NCBI RefSeq assembly: GCF_019704315.1
Contig: NZ_AP024597.1
Location: forward strand, 248,001 to 312,000
Source of the DNA: Stygiolobus caldivivus
GTDB lineage: Archaea; Thermoproteota; Thermoprotei_A; Sulfolobales; Sulfolobaceae
Length of the DNA stretch: 64,000 nucleotides
Reading direction: 5' to 3'
Under the pieces are notes generated by a model. That model saw only the letters and a program-made list of their open reading frames with translations. It searched no databases and was not told where the DNA came from. Of this stretch, positions 9,011 to 17,960 are shown in pieces. Within the stretch, counting starts at the first letter, position 1; each line of letters begins with the position of its first letter. The translations under genes and the position numbers were made by a program.

Positions 9011-9135
9011 AAATAGTTAAAATAAAAGCGTAGGAATAAACGAAAACATTTTCTCACCTAGTGATGAAGACAGAAACTCATTGCCTCACTGAGTATCCCT
9101 TATCTTTGGTACCTTGCCAAACGACCGTACTTTCT

Positions 9136-10776
9136 TTATTTACAATGGTTTACTATAAATTCCACTGTTTGTTTTATAGAGTCGATGTAATTTTCCACTT
9201 TTAAGAACCCGTGTCCCTCACCTTCATATATTCTGTATGAGACTTCTTTCTTTAGCTTTTTTAATTCTTCGACAACCTGCAATGTCTCTTCTGCAGGACA
9301 CCTAGGATCATTTTGACCCGCTAAAACTAACAAGGGGGCTTTTATCCGATCCACGTAAAATATCGGTGACCTCTCCTTTAACAGCTTTTCATCATCACCT
9401 ATCTTTATTTCGTCGTACTGTCTGAGCACTTCCCTCTCGAACTGTTTCTCTGTGAACCAGTTCACAAAGGGCACTACTGCTACAGCGGAACACCACTTAT
9501 CGGGATAAGTAGTTACCGCCATCATGGTAAGGTACCCGCCATAACTCCCTCCGGTTATAGCTACTTTTTTTACATTAAGCACTTTTACAGCGTTGACCAC
9601 GTCCCTAAGGTCACCACCCCCTAAGTCCCTATCGTTCAGGTGGTTGAACTTCCTCCCGTAGCCTGTACTCCCCCTATAGTCGGGGCATATCACTTTAAAC
9701 CCGTTTTTTACCAAGAATTGAACTGTCGGGTTAAAATAGTCCACGCATTGGAAATCCGGTCCACCGTGTACGTAAATTACCCCTTTATCTTCACTGCCCT
9801 TACTGTATAGAAGGGCGTGGATCTTAATACCCTCAGAGTCATAGGTAAGTGAGACTGGGTTAACGAAGTCGTCTTTTATACCGTTCATAGAATCTGTTAT
9901 CCTCTGGATCAGCTTGTTCTCCATAACGTACAAGTCCGTCGCCCTAGAGTACTTGGACATAAGGAAATAGATCGAATTCCCTACTACCTTGATATCGTGG
10001 ATATAGCCTCCTTTTAAAAGCCTGGCATTAGGGACTTGCAATAATTCGCTCTTCCCATCCCTTATTAGGGTATATAAGACGTTATTATTGTAAGCTACAG
10101 CTTCTTGTATGTCATAGTCTAGTATGGAGACTATTGAGGACATCTCTCCGCTTTTAATATCATATGAGTAAATCCCCAGAGTGTTCTGATGGTTTGAGAG
10201 GAAGATAAACTTGTCCTTATCAAGGAAGCACTGGTCTGAAGGGATGATCTGCTCGCTCTCTTGAAAGGATATTTCCTTTATAGTCTGTCCTGAAAAATCA
10301 GTGACGTAGACGTTATCGTCATAAATCCCTTGAGAATATACGATTAGGTCACCGTTAGTACAATAACCGCTGATTGGGTTATTACCCTTGCTGATATTAG
10401 ATACCTTCTTCCCGTCATAAAGGTAGAGGTGGAGTGTCTTCCCGTCCCTATTTGAGATAAATAGTAACCCGTTTTTTGTTTCTGTAGGAGAGAAGTTATC
10501 ATACTTATCGCTTAAAAGCGGTCTCAGTTTATTTAATCCTTCTTCCCACTCAAGTATGCTCCTTTTCTCACTGCCATCCACGTCTACAGTTATTAAGAGC
10601 CTATTATCATCAGCCCACACTACCTCTTCCGGGAACCCTGGAGTATCTATTTTTCCTTCAGAGTATAGGTAAACTTCTGGTTTAGTATCCCTAATTATTA
10701 GGGCAATTAAATCGTTGTCTTTACTCACATCATAATCTAGAACTGGTTTTATCAGCCTGAGATCATCGTAGTTCAA
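9136..10776 (-). CDS. S9-family serine peptidase (acylaminoacyl/prolyl oligopeptidase type)
   Basis: 546 residues. The N-terminal 300 or so form a beta-propeller with DGKTLHLYLYDGKKV-like repeats. The C-terminal alpha/beta hydrolase carries the oxyanion region YVHGGPD, the nucleophile elbow GGSYGGY (Ser near residue 411), the acid in QNDPRCP (Asp near 488) and the base in GHGF (His near 522). These are the complete catalytic triad of S9C-type peptidases. It has no signal peptide and is probably a cytosolic enzyme trimming short peptides or acylated N-termini. Its length is normal for the family. It is monocistronic. Confidence 0.9.
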   Translation of the reverse strand: MNYDDLRLIKPVLDYDVSKDNDLIALIIRDTKPEVYLYSEGKIDTPGFPEEVVWADDNRLLITVDVDGSEKRSILEWEEGLNKLRPLLSDKYDNFSPTETKNGLLFISNRDGKTLHLYLYDGKKVSNISKGNNPISGYCTNGDLIVYSQGIYDDNVYVTDFSGQTIKEISFQESEQIIPSDQCFLDKDKFIFLSNHQNTLGIYSYDIKSGEMSSIVSILDYDIQEAVAYNNNVLYTLIRDGKSELLQVPNARLLKGGYIHDIKVVGNSIYFLMSKYSRATDLYVMENKLIQRITDSMNGIKDDFVNPVSLTYDSEGIKIHALLYSKGSEDKGVIYVHGGPDFQCVDYFNPTVQFLVKNGFKVICPDYRGSTGYGRKFNHLNDRDLGGGDLRDVVNAVKVLNVKKVAITGGSYGGYLTMMAVTTYPDKWCSAVAVVPFVNWFTEKQFEREVLRQYDEIKIGDDEKLLKERSPIFYVDRIKAPLLVLAGQNDPRCPAEETLQVVEELKKLKKEVSYRIYEGEGHGFLKVENYIDSIKQTVEFIVNHCK

Positions 10777-11307
10777 GGTGTAATTATTTTATGCAAACTA
10801 CTTTTTAAACGTTAACAATACAACTAAATGGATGATAACAAAGGCCAAATATATTGTATTTAAGTTTAGGCTGTAAAAATTGAAGGGAATAGTTATGAGT
10901 TAAATATACGGGTTAGTACACTTATATATCCACTGAGCTCATAAAATCGCGTACTTAACTTTACTTATCACGGTCTAAGACTACACGGAACGGCTCCTAA
11001 GTTTTTAGGCCTGAGCTATGTGGTGAGCACGTGTTCACGTTTATGGTTTAAGGGGTTTTAAAGAAAGCCTTCTCGATATCAAAGAGCCTTAAGGCGTTTC
11101 CAGGGGTATTGTTCCCTCCCGCGGTTACAAATGCAAGCTTGTTAGGGGCAAATTATATGGTGCTTTTGGAGTGTAGATAAGTCTAAACAAAATCGCAAAT
11201 ATATTCTGTACAAGGTATTGAACCAAAATTCCTTCTTAATTACTCTTATTGAAAATTTTTATAATTCTATTATTATTAAGTTTAAATAATTCTTAATGTA
11301 ATACATT
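10777..11307. other. 531-bp intergenic region with an IS remnant
   Basis: No intact gene. Around 11060-11190 the sequence resembles part of the decayed transposase at 16940-17040 (shared CTCCC-CGGTTRCAAA and TGTTAG-GGC blocks). It ends with the AT-rich promoter of the MBL gene (11245-11300). Confidence 0.5.
11060..11195 (-). pseudogene. Decayed transposase fragment, similar to the one near 17000
   Basis: The block TTCCCTCCCGCGGTTACAAA followed by TGCAAGCTTGTTAGGGGCAA (11112-11151) aligns with 16971-17011, and a TTTTGGAGTGTAGATA stretch further on aligns with TTCTTGGAGCGGTGATA. On the minus strand it reads APNKLAFVTAG, comparable to ASNRPGFATVG in the other copy. Too little is left to name the family or find the ends. 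Confidence 0.35.
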
Positions 11308-11934
11308 GTGATGGATATTAAAGAAATCAAACTGAGGTTTGTTAAATCTTTCGTCATAACACTAGATAATGGAGACCAGATAATAATAGATAGTGGTCTA
11401 CCTAACTCTTCACAAAAGATCTTATCAAAAGTTGATAAAAATAAAGTAAAATATGTTATTTTCACTCATTCTCACATAGACCATATAGGGAGCGCTTATG
11501 AACTAAAAAACGCTCTCCCCAACGCTGAATTCTGCATACATAAAGAGGGAGTAAAGTACTTAAGGGGGGAGGAAATTAGGAAACCAGTAGTCCACTCCCT
11601 CTTGTATAAAGCGGTAGTAGAGCCTTTTGCCTCCATTACTAATAAAAGTTTTAGAGGAATAAACACTGAATGTACTCTATCTGAAGGAGATTTTGAGGAT
11701 CTGGAGATATTATATACACCCGGACATACTTCAGATTCGATTTCAATCCATATACCCCAAAATAATTCGGTAATTGTGGGCGATATTTTACAAGGTACTA
11801 AAGAGGGATTAAAAGTCCCGATAATATATGAAGACATAGAACTTTTACTCAAGAGTATTCAAAGGATAAAGGAGATGAAGCCTAGAATGATTTATGTTTC
11901 CCACGGTGAAAATGGGAATAACATTTTGATCTAA
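11308..11934 (+). CDS. MBL-fold metallohydrolase
   Basis: 208 residues with the metallo-beta-lactamase signature HSHIDHIG (about residues 54-61), then TPGHTSDS (third metal ligand region, near 138-145), GD (near 154) and a C-terminal VSHGE that supplies the last histidine. All metal-binding positions of a glyoxalase-II-like hydrolase are present. The substrate is unknown. It is somewhat more AT-rich than neighbouring housekeeping genes and flanked by an IS remnant and a tRNA, which may hint at transfer. The TTG-free ATG at 11308 follows an AT-rich promoter. Confidence 0.85.
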   Translation: MMDIKEIKLRFVKSFVITLDNGDQIIIDSGLPNSSQKILSKVDKNKVKYVIFTHSHIDHIGSAYELKNALPNAEFCIHKEGVKYLRGEEIRKPVVHSLLYKAVVEPFASITNKSFRGINTECTLSEGDFEDLEILYTPGHTSDSISIHIPQNNSVIVGDILQGTKEGLKVPIIYEDIELLLKSIQRIKEMKPRMIYVSHGENGNNILI

Positions 11935-11941
11935 AATTTAG

Positions 11942-12035
11942 TCCCGCCGCGGGGACTTGAACCCCGGACCACCCGGTATCAGCTAGTCCCTCACCTACAG
12001 CCGGGCGCTCTAGAACCGGGCTGAGCTACGGCGGG
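11942..12035 (-). tRNA. tRNA-Tyr (GTA) with a 17-nt intron
   Basis: The minus strand gives a standard cloverleaf: acceptor CCCGCCG/CGGCGGG, discriminator A, no encoded CCA, D-arm GCTC/GAGC, anticodon stem CCCGG/CCGGG with loop CTGTAG + A (anticodon GTA), T-arm CGGGG-TTCAAGT-CCCCG. A 17-nt intron (11978-11994) follows position 37, the usual place in crenarchaeal tRNA-Tyr. Its exact edges are inferred from restoring the 7-nt loop. A TATA-like CTTATAAAT lies upstream around 12078-12086. Confidence 0.92.
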
Positions 12036-12619
12036 TCTTCTTATGCCTCTGACATTATTAGTATAGTGTGAAAACGATTTATAAGTTTTTTTACAGCAAT
12101 AGGCCATTTCTAGCCGTAGTGTATCAAGGGAACTACCAACAATTAGTTTAGATTATTTATTAACTTTTGCTAATTTTACCTTTACGAAGAAAGGGGCTCT
12201 TTGACGTCTCCGTTGCGAATCGTAGTTTTCTCTATCTAGTATAATTCATGGACAAATAATACAGTATACATGAAATCATTCTGGGTAAACTAAGTTATTA
12301 ATTCTTTGTCTTACACTTTTACACGCACTATGTATCAACATCATTAAGTGAGGTTTATAGTTATTATCTAACTATAAAAAGACAAACAGAAATTGCAAAA
12401 GAGATCTGGATCGCCTCTGCCTTTTATATTTGTAAGTCTTTTAGTGAGTTAGTGAGAAAAATAATTTTTGCTTCGTTTTTTTAAATTTGATAGATATTTG
12501 AGAACGGTCCACGCGTTTAGACCTAAATCCCCACTAAGGAGCTTCCTTGTCTCTTAACTCGTTTACTTTAGAAAAAACTTCTAAAAAGGAGAAAAAATAA
12601 AAAATTCCTATTTCTTCTA
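12036..12619. other. 584-bp intergenic region, no gene seen
   Basis: The left edge holds the tRNA-Tyr promoter, and the right edge (12570-12610) an A/T-rich terminator-like stretch for the symporter gene. The middle is AT-rich with no credible open frame and no recognised repeat. Confidence 0.5.
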
Positions 12620-14251
12620 TTATTTTTGTTTAGTAGCAGGGCTAGGGGCCTCTACCTCTAAGTCCTGAGCTGTTATAGCTGAAGTGGGTCTCCAGCCTAA
12701 TGCCCTTGCTATGAGGGTACCTACTACAGTCACCGCTAAGTTCAACCCTAAGGCTATAAGGGCTATATATATTAGACCTAATGGTGTCGAGAAAAATGAT
12801 GTTGTTAGTGCACTGAAGTGGTTAGCCAATAGAGTAAGGTATATCCCGCTTCCCATCCCTACAGCCCAACCTGCTAAAGTGGAATTGCCCTCAAGCTTGT
12901 CCGTAAATAGCCCAATGAATACAGCAGGGAGGGTCTGCGAAATTAATATCCCACCTAATAACTGTAACTGGATTGCGTAAGTAGGAGGTACCACAAATAC
13001 AAACGCTAGGGCCACGAACTTAAATACAGTGGAGAGGATCTTAGCGAGTTTAGCTTCACTAGTTGGTGACAGTTTAGTAAACTCACCGATTACGTTCCTA
13101 GTCAATAGGTTTGCAACACCTATAGCCATAATAGCTGCGGGTACCAGACCGCCTATGAATATCGCTAAGAATGCAAGGCCTACAAACCAGTCAGGCATGG
13201 AAGCAGCAACTAAAGCCGGGACTACAAGGGACCCGTTCCTTGTCGTTATCACCAGGTTTAATGCTGCCGGGACTAAATAAACTAGGATACCGAATAAAGT
13301 AATAAGTGCTAGGCCTATCCCGTAAATGGGCATCAGGGACGTACTCAGCTTTAGTTTCTCTTTATCTTCGGAAGAGAGGGAACCGTTAATTGCGTGCGGG
13401 TAAAGGTAAAGGGCGAAAGCACTACCCAAGGCGAGAGAGAAGTATGCAGCATATAACTGAGATGGCAATACAGTATACCCTAGGGGTGACTTCAGAGCCA
13501 CGACTTTGTTGAAATCAGCCGGAGGATGTGAAAAGTAAGTCTGGGCAGCACTTAAAGCTGCACCGTAACCACCGTGAATTAAAGGAATATATAGAGCTAC
13601 AGCGATTACCGTAATCCACACCAATACGTCCTTAAAAATCCCTGATAATGCGGCCCCCCTTAACCCGCTGGTTATAGTAAATGCAGCGAGGACAATAAAC
13701 GCCAAAATTAAGGATATGTCGGTAACGGATAGGCCCATTACAGTAGCATGCGGTGACACCCCCAGTCCTATCAGTAATACAGCAAGGACAGCCTCCATAC
13801 CCACTATTTGTAACGCTATATAAGGCAGCTCAGCTACTACCCCGGTTAGTGCTACGGCAATAGCCAACGCTCTGTTATTAAACCTCCCTTTTACAAAGTC
13901 TGAAGCTGTCACGTAACCCTTATTCTTAGCTACAGTCCAAAGCCTCGGCATAGTTAGGAGGGCTACGCCGAAGCCCCAGGCTACGTAGGGGACTGCGAAC
14001 CAGTATATCGCTCCCTTAGCTAAGAAGGCTGAAGGGACTGCTATAAAAGTATAAGCTGTAAACAAGTCAGCGCCTAACAAAAACCATACTACCAGCCACC
14101 CCAATCTCCTCCCGCCTAGGCCCCATTCGTCGAGCTTCGATAAGTCTCCCTTCCTCCATTTCGCGCCGTAAAATCCTAAGAAGGCAAAGACTGCAAATAA
14201 GGCTAGGAACGTAGCTAATGTAACATAATCTATATTTAGGCCTTGTGCCAT
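12620..14251 (-). CDS. Sodium:solute symporter family (SSS) transporter
   Basis: About 543 residues with 12-13 membrane helices. The N-terminal region ([31 protein letters not shown]) and helix 4-5 region ([21 protein letters not shown]) are typical of SSS permeases related to monocarboxylate/pantothenate carriers. It should import a small organic acid or similar with Na+ or H+. Upstream lies a DUF3311 protein, the standard small partner. The 4-bp GTG overlap (14260) is possible, but GAGGTGA sits 5 nt before ATG 14251, so I chose that start. The C-terminus is a short charged tail. Confidence 0.88.
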   Translation of the reverse strand: MAQGLNIDYVTLATFLALFAVFAFLGFYGAKWRKGDLSKLDEWGLGGRRLGWLVVWFLLGADLFTAYTFIAVPSAFLAKGAIYWFAVPYVAWGFGVALLTMPRLWTVAKNKGYVTASDFVKGRFNNRALAIAVALTGVVAELPYIALQIVGMEAVLAVLLIGLGVSPHATVMGLSVTDISLILAFIVLAAFTITSGLRGAALSGIFKDVLVWITVIAVALYIPLIHGGYGAALSAAQTYFSHPPADFNKVVALKSPLGYTVLPSQLYAAYFSLALGSAFALYLYPHAINGSLSSEDKEKLKLSTSLMPIYGIGLALITLFGILVYLVPAALNLVITTRNGSLVVPALVAASMPDWFVGLAFLAIFIGGLVPAAIMAIGVANLLTRNVIGEFTKLSPTSEAKLAKILSTVFKFVALAFVFVVPPTYAIQLQLLGGILISQTLPAVFIGLFTDKLEGNSTLAGWAVGMGSGIYLTLLANHFSALTTSFFSTPLGLIYIALIALGLNLAVTVVGTLIARALGWRPTSAITAQDLEVEAPSPATKQK

Positions 14252-14256
14252 TGTCC

Positions 14257-14460
14257 TCACCTCTTCTTAAATGCTAGGCTTACAGCTACAAACATGACTG
14301 ATGATACCACAAGCAACACTATTTGGTAAAAGTAGAATATAGTTAGACCGCCTACTGTCTGTGCTGCACTGTTAAACACCGGGTATATGGAGTATATTAT
14401 TATATCTATCAAGAGAACGATTAGGGCAATTATATAAAACATTTTGTTATTTGTGACCAT
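14257..14460 (-). CDS. DUF3311-type small membrane protein
   Basis: 67 residues with two hydrophobic helices and a basic C-terminus (FKKR). Proteins of the DUF3311 family are found just ahead of SSS symporters in archaea and bacteria and are thought to be accessory subunits. Here the stop codon overlaps the ribosome-binding site of the symporter gene, so the two are translationally coupled. Confidence 0.75.
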   Translation of the reverse strand: MVTNNKMFYIIALIVLLIDIIIYSIYPVFNSAAQTVGGLTIFYFYQIVLLVVSSVMFVAVSLAFKKR

Positions 14461-14593
14461 ATTTATTCAGTATAAAGTCTCGGGACTTGTTTAAAAGGTT
14501 TATATGATTAAAGTAAAAGTTTTTCTATCCTATCAATAATATAATAGTAAAAATAGTAAACTACTTTAATTAGGTAATTTATTATATATTAAT

Positions 14594-15184
14594 GTGAAGT
14601 TAAAAACAAAAAGAGTAGAGGAAATTATAGTCCCCCCGCTCCCTGAGTACTCTTACATATGTAATGGAGAAATAGTGACTACTGAGTGTAAAGGCTCTAT
14701 GATATTCAGGGACCCCGACTTTATTACAATACAGTCGCAGGACGTCCTCTCGTCATTCAGTATCTCATCTATTATTTCAATGAAGACTAGAGGGAGAAAG
14801 CGCGAAAGGTGGAACCACTACCTCATAAAATACCCCCTGCACCTAGAGAGGGATGACACTTCGTTCATACTCTCATCTAACGGGTTTTTAACTGTGTACG
14901 TAGACGGTATAGATATTTGTGGGATCAGCGGAGATGTTGTCTACAAAGAGTATAGGGTCATAGCGTCAAAGAAGGACTTCGAGGACAAGTTAAATGAAGC
15001 TTTAAAACTGAGGCCTAATTTAGTCATTACCGAGGCTAGAGAATTATGGTCTTTTGTTACTGCATTTAGAGTGCTTTACATAGAACAAAATCTGAGGAAA
15101 GAATTAGAGAAGATCTTAGGAGTTACTAGGATTGAGTGTAATGAAATAACCAGTGTAGACGGTACTGTAATTTGCAAAAGATAG
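14594..15184 (+). CDS. Hypothetical protein
   Basis: 196 residues, not recognised. It is soluble, with a beta-rich N-terminal two-thirds (alternating strands up to about residue 120) and a helical C-terminus containing a charged helix (KDFEDKLNEALKLRP). It has five cysteines with no metal-site spacing. The GTG start at 14594 lies right after a TATA-like TTTATTATATATT, consistent with a leaderless mRNA from the promoter region shared with the DUF3311/symporter operon. Confidence 0.6.
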   Translation: MKLKTKRVEEIIVPPLPEYSYICNGEIVTTECKGSMIFRDPDFITIQSQDVLSSFSISSIISMKTRGRKRERWNHYLIKYPLHLERDDTSFILSSNGFLTVYVDGIDICGISGDVVYKEYRVIASKKDFEDKLNEALKLRPNLVITEARELWSFVTAFRVLYIEQNLRKELEKILGVTRIECNEITSVDGTVICKR

Positions 15185-15649
15185 TTTGTAACTGTCAGGA
15201 TATTTCAGAATTAAGTTTCATATATAGTTAGTGTTTACCCGTGACGTAACTTATACTTATTTTTGATTACTTTTAATTCCGCTACGGCACACTTCCTAAG
15301 GGATCATACACTGTCACCCTTAGCTCATTGGGGGCTAGTCGAGGGGAACACCACGACCTCCCACCCGTATTTATCACTCCCAAACCTCGTAAGCAGAGCC
15401 CATCATCAGTAGGGAGTCCTTCAATAAGCCATTCTTAAGTGATACTATATAATAAACATGACCATAATAAAGAACATATCCTCCTTTTTTATTAGGTCTA
15501 TATCTACATAACTTAGTAAGGTTAATCGTACCTTATTTAGTCTTAAACCTTACTATCTATTTTAACTAACGTCTGTTTTGCTAAGATGTCACCTTGTGAA
15601 GATCCCAGTGCTAATTAAGTATTTTAACTGGTTTAACTAGTTTAACCTG
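15185..15649. other. 465-bp intergenic region with a GC-rich block
   Basis: A more GC-rich stretch at about 15280-15425 stands out from the AT-rich flanks and may be another decayed mobile-element piece, but I cannot align it well. The end (15618-15647) holds the promoter and tandem repeats of the RHH gene. Confidence 0.4.
15623..15649 (+). promoter_or_regulatory. Three tandem 9-bp repeats, candidate RHH operator
   Basis: Directly before the ATG at 15650 stand three tandem units, TTTAACTGG, TTTAACTAG and TTTAACCTG. They also form a near-palindrome GGTTTAACTAGTTTAACC (15630-15647). The TATA-like TATTTTAAC overlaps the first unit. Ribbon-helix-helix antitoxins bind such closely spaced repeats to shut down their own operon, so this is a good autoregulation candidate. 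Confidence 0.5.
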
Positions 15650-15982
15650 ATGAAAGTACTTATAAAAGACGTTGATGAAAGGCTTTACAGAATGTTAAAG
15701 GCTAAGGCGTCAATTGAGGGTATTTCAGTAAGTGAGGCAATAAATGAGGCAATAAAACTCTGGCTAGTTAATAAAGATGTGGATAGGCTCATGGTAATAA
15801 AGAGTAAGCAGTTTTGGGACGCGGTAAATGATGGAAAGTACGCTTTATTTTGTGACGGTGATTTCATAGGCGGTTTTGAGAGTGAAGAAGAAATGATTAA
15901 AGAGGCTAGGAAATATAAGAAGTGTTATGCATTAAGTAAAAAGTGGCTAACTGGAGAGGGTGAACTCACTGGAGTGTTTTGA
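15650..15982 (+). CDS. Ribbon-helix-helix (CopG-like) protein, putative antitoxin
   Basis: 110 residues. The N-terminus (MKVLIKDVDERLYRMLKAKA, then SIEGISVSEAINEAIKLWL) is a classical ribbon-helix-helix: one strand, helix A, a turn, helix B. The remaining 60 residues form an extra domain with an aromatic-rich patch (KQFWDAVNDGKYALFCDGDF). This is longer than a minimal VapB-type antitoxin. It overlaps the next gene by 23 bp, so the two are translated as a unit. A DNA-binding repressor/antitoxin role is inferred. Confidence 0.75.
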   Translation: MKVLIKDVDERLYRMLKAKASIEGISVSEAINEAIKLWLVNKDVDRLMVIKSKQFWDAVNDGKYALFCDGDFIGGFESEEEMIKEARKYKKCYALSKKWLTGEGELTGVF

Positions 15983-16328
15983 TATAAATGAAAAACCAAT
16001 ACTTCACGTAAAATTAACTGACGCAAAAAACGAAAACTCTGCTGAAGTAGACGTGTTAGCTGATACTGGGTTTTCGGGTTGGTTACTATTAAACTACGAA
16101 ACATACAGTAAGCTTAACTCCTTAGAACTTCCTGTTACTAGAAAATATAGGAGTATCATGGGTAACATTGAGGTCTATATTGCCAAGGCAAACATCATCA
16201 TCAATAGTTTAAATATAAATGCATTTATCGAGTCATCTCCTTATATAGAAATGAATTTACTAGGAAGAGAGATATTAAAGAGATTGAATATATGTTTTTA
16301 TAGAATGAATAAAATTTGTATAATATAA
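15960..16328 (+). CDS. Clan AA (retropepsin-like) aspartic protease domain protein
   Basis: 122 residues with the single-lobe retropepsin layout. The catalytic-type motif ADTGFSG is near residues 32-38, a flap-like loop (RKYRSIMGNIEVYIA) follows, and a later LLGREIL resembles the conserved G-x-D/E-x-L element. Such small proteins occur in archaea and cyanobacteria and would act as homodimers. It starts with GTG inside the upstream RHH gene (23-bp overlap). The pair looks like a toxin-antitoxin-style module with a protease in the effector position; whether it cleaves anything is unknown. Confidence 0.7.
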   Translation: MNSLECFDINEKPILHVKLTDAKNENSAEVDVLADTGFSGWLLLNYETYSKLNSLELPVTRKYRSIMGNIEVYIAKANIIINSLNINAFIESSPYIEMNLLGREILKRLNICFYRMNKICII

Positions 16329-16423
16329 TAGAAATTATTATTTTTAAGGTAGTTTTAAGGGAATAATGCCAAACGTTTAGATACTTAAATTTTTTAGAGG
16401 GAATTCCGTTAAACTATGAAAAA

Positions 16424-17230
16424 GTGAGTATAGTGATAGTGTCGTCATTAAGCTAAAAATTCTGGGACTAGCCTTCTCTCCCACAAGACCAGCACTATGG
16501 AATACTCCACCATATTTAAACTCCTGTTAACAGCCTTCATCCCCCTCTTTACTAGCCTATCCCTAAGTGACCCGTTGGGGGTTAACCGGTAAGACTCGTG
16601 TGGTTTTTTAACCGGAGGTAAACGTTGCAATCATCACTAACCTACCGTCGTCTGGCGAGTGAACCTCACGAAAAGTATTCTCATCCCTACCACCCACAGA
16701 GTAAATTAGGTAAAACCCGAGGCTCGTTCACACGTGACAAGTGAAGACCCACTTGTAGGAAAGCCCTAGCATTTCTGTACAAGCACTTCCGCACCTCACC
16801 AACAGTAACGACTTTTACCATTGACCGAGCCTTTTTCCCACAAGTCCACGGCCTCCTCCTACTCCTGCCCACCATAACGCTTTACCCGAATTAAAATAGT
16901 ACCCGAAGGCACGTTAAGCACTCCAGAATTACAATCATACGAATAGCGTGAATTCTTAAAGCCTCCTCCCTCAACTCCCACGGTTGCAAACCCAGGTCTG
17001 TTAGAGGCGAAGCGTGTAGAGCCTTCTTGGAGCGGTGATAGATTGCGTTTGCAGGGTACTTACTACAATAACCCCTACATAAAACTTCTGCCTACCTAAC
17101 CACACTTGACAGCCTGATGACTACCATAAGAGGGACATGTTAAATCTTGCCTTATTACCGTTCCTACCCATAACCAGTACTCTTTATACAAATATAAATA
17201 GCCTAATTACGACACTATCATCTCACTCGC
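16424..17230 (-). mobile_element. Decayed insertion sequence of about 0.8 kb with inverted ends
   Basis: The ends are imperfect inverted repeats: GTGATAGTGTCGTCATTAAG followed by CT on the left (16434-16455), and AGCCTAATTACGACACTATC followed by A on the right (17199-17219). On the minus strand a TATA-like ATTTATATTTG precedes ATGGGTAGGAACGG at about 17175, which opens a reading frame that soon breaks. The size and one-gene layout suit small DDE-type IS (IS1- or IS6-sized), but I cannot assign a family. Confidence 0.6.
16445..17175 (-). pseudogene. Transposase pseudogene inside the decayed IS
   Basis: The minus-strand frames can be joined into a transposase-like string: MGRNGNKARFN at the start, ASNRPGFATVG in the middle, then VRKCLYRNARAF, and near the end NGSLRDRLVKRGMKAVN followed by MVEYSIVLVLW. 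Many stops and shifts interrupt it (for example 17128, 16868 and 16672), so it is dead. The C-terminal RDRL...KAVN...EYSI pattern is reminiscent of DDE transposases whose last glutamate is followed by an LRxRL helix; this is an impression, not a proven match. Confidence 0.5.
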
Positions 17231-17406
17231 AAATGTATTCAGTAAACTTTATACTCTTCACAGATTCCGAACTCGGCAAAGTCATCATTAAGGCGATCTA
17301 ATGAAGCCTTATATTTATCATTTATTTTATATGTAACTGTTTATTATCATCACTTTTCAGGCCCTACACCGATCTTCACAAATCAGCACCGTTATTTTCT
17401 AAAAAT

Positions 17407-17706
17407 CTAAATTAAAAGTTGATGTATAAATATTAATATAGATACTATAGCGTAAGAACCTACATAAGACACCACACCGGATATTAAATTAAGGTATATT
17501 CTCAACATCATATTAAACTTGTTAGATACCAAGTTTGCAATCACTAGTCCTACAATTATTGGTAATATGTACTCGTCCACTGGATTGAACCACCACGAAG
17601 GACCGCTCATAAACGCGTAGAAGTCTAAGAACGTAAACAGGAAGAAACTAACTAACCCGCTTAATATACCCAGTATGACCGCATACCGAGTTCTCATGAA
17701 TCTCAC
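17407..17706 (-). CDS. Small membrane protein, hypothetical
   Basis: 99 residues with three predicted membrane helices (about 8-30, 43-62 and 70-95) and a positively charged N-terminus. I do not recognise a family. It has good hydrophobic pattern and a natural ATG, but it lies next to decayed IS DNA. It could be a small accessory protein or a remnant. Confidence 0.5.
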   Translation of the reverse strand: MRFMRTRYAVILGILSGLVSFFLFTFLDFYAFMSGPSWWFNPVDEYILPIIVGLVIANLVSNKFNMMLRIYLNLISGVVSYVGSYAIVSILIFIHQLLI

Positions 17707-17960
17707 TCTATGAATTAACTAGCCAAGGTATATAATCTTTGTGACAAGAGTGGGAATAGGCTCGAAAAGAGAAAGGCAACGAAGGGTGATGAATAGATTC
17801 CAGCACTGGAGAAGGAGTATTATTAGCCCTATTACTTTTTATATTATTGTTGCTACGGTGTATTACTTTCAATTGAATTATTTTCTTAATCTCCTTACAG
17901 TATTCATAATTTATATCATATATAGGTAAAATTTATTATAACGGGCTTGTATTAGAACGT

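Larger units (their letters stand above)
8633..9135. other. 503-bp intergenic region with a GC-rich hairpin island
   Basis: The left part (8633-8760) is very AT-rich and carries the tetH promoter. The middle (about 8877-9010) is abruptly GC-rich with strong hairpins, described separately. No credible protein gene is present. Confidence 0.5.
16329..17406. other. 1.08-kb region without intact genes, mostly a decayed IS
   Basis: The interval from 16424 to 17230 is a broken insertion sequence described separately. The remainder (17231-17406) is AT-rich and contains no gene. Confidence 0.6.

Noticed and set aside
8857-9057. 66-residue minus-strand open frame over the hairpin island
   Set aside because: Its composition is unlike a protein, and the DNA is better explained by hairpins or an element end.
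15275-15425. GC-rich block considered as a transposase remnant
   Set aside because: Some words look transposase-like when translated, but I could not align them convincingly with the other copies.
16448-16875. Two 60-residue minus-strand open frames
   Set aside because: They are pieces of one broken transposase frame inside the decayed IS, not separate genes.
17330-17385. Minus-strand C'/D'-like boxes (CTGA, three bases, GTGATGA)
   Set aside because: The pair and spacing are good, but no D box follows at the expected distance, so a C/D RNA is not supported.
17741-17929. 62-residue plus-strand open frame before the sugar-binding protein gene
   Set aside because: It has one hydrophobic stretch but a poor N-terminus, no clear ribosome site and no recognised relative; coding status cannot be supported.
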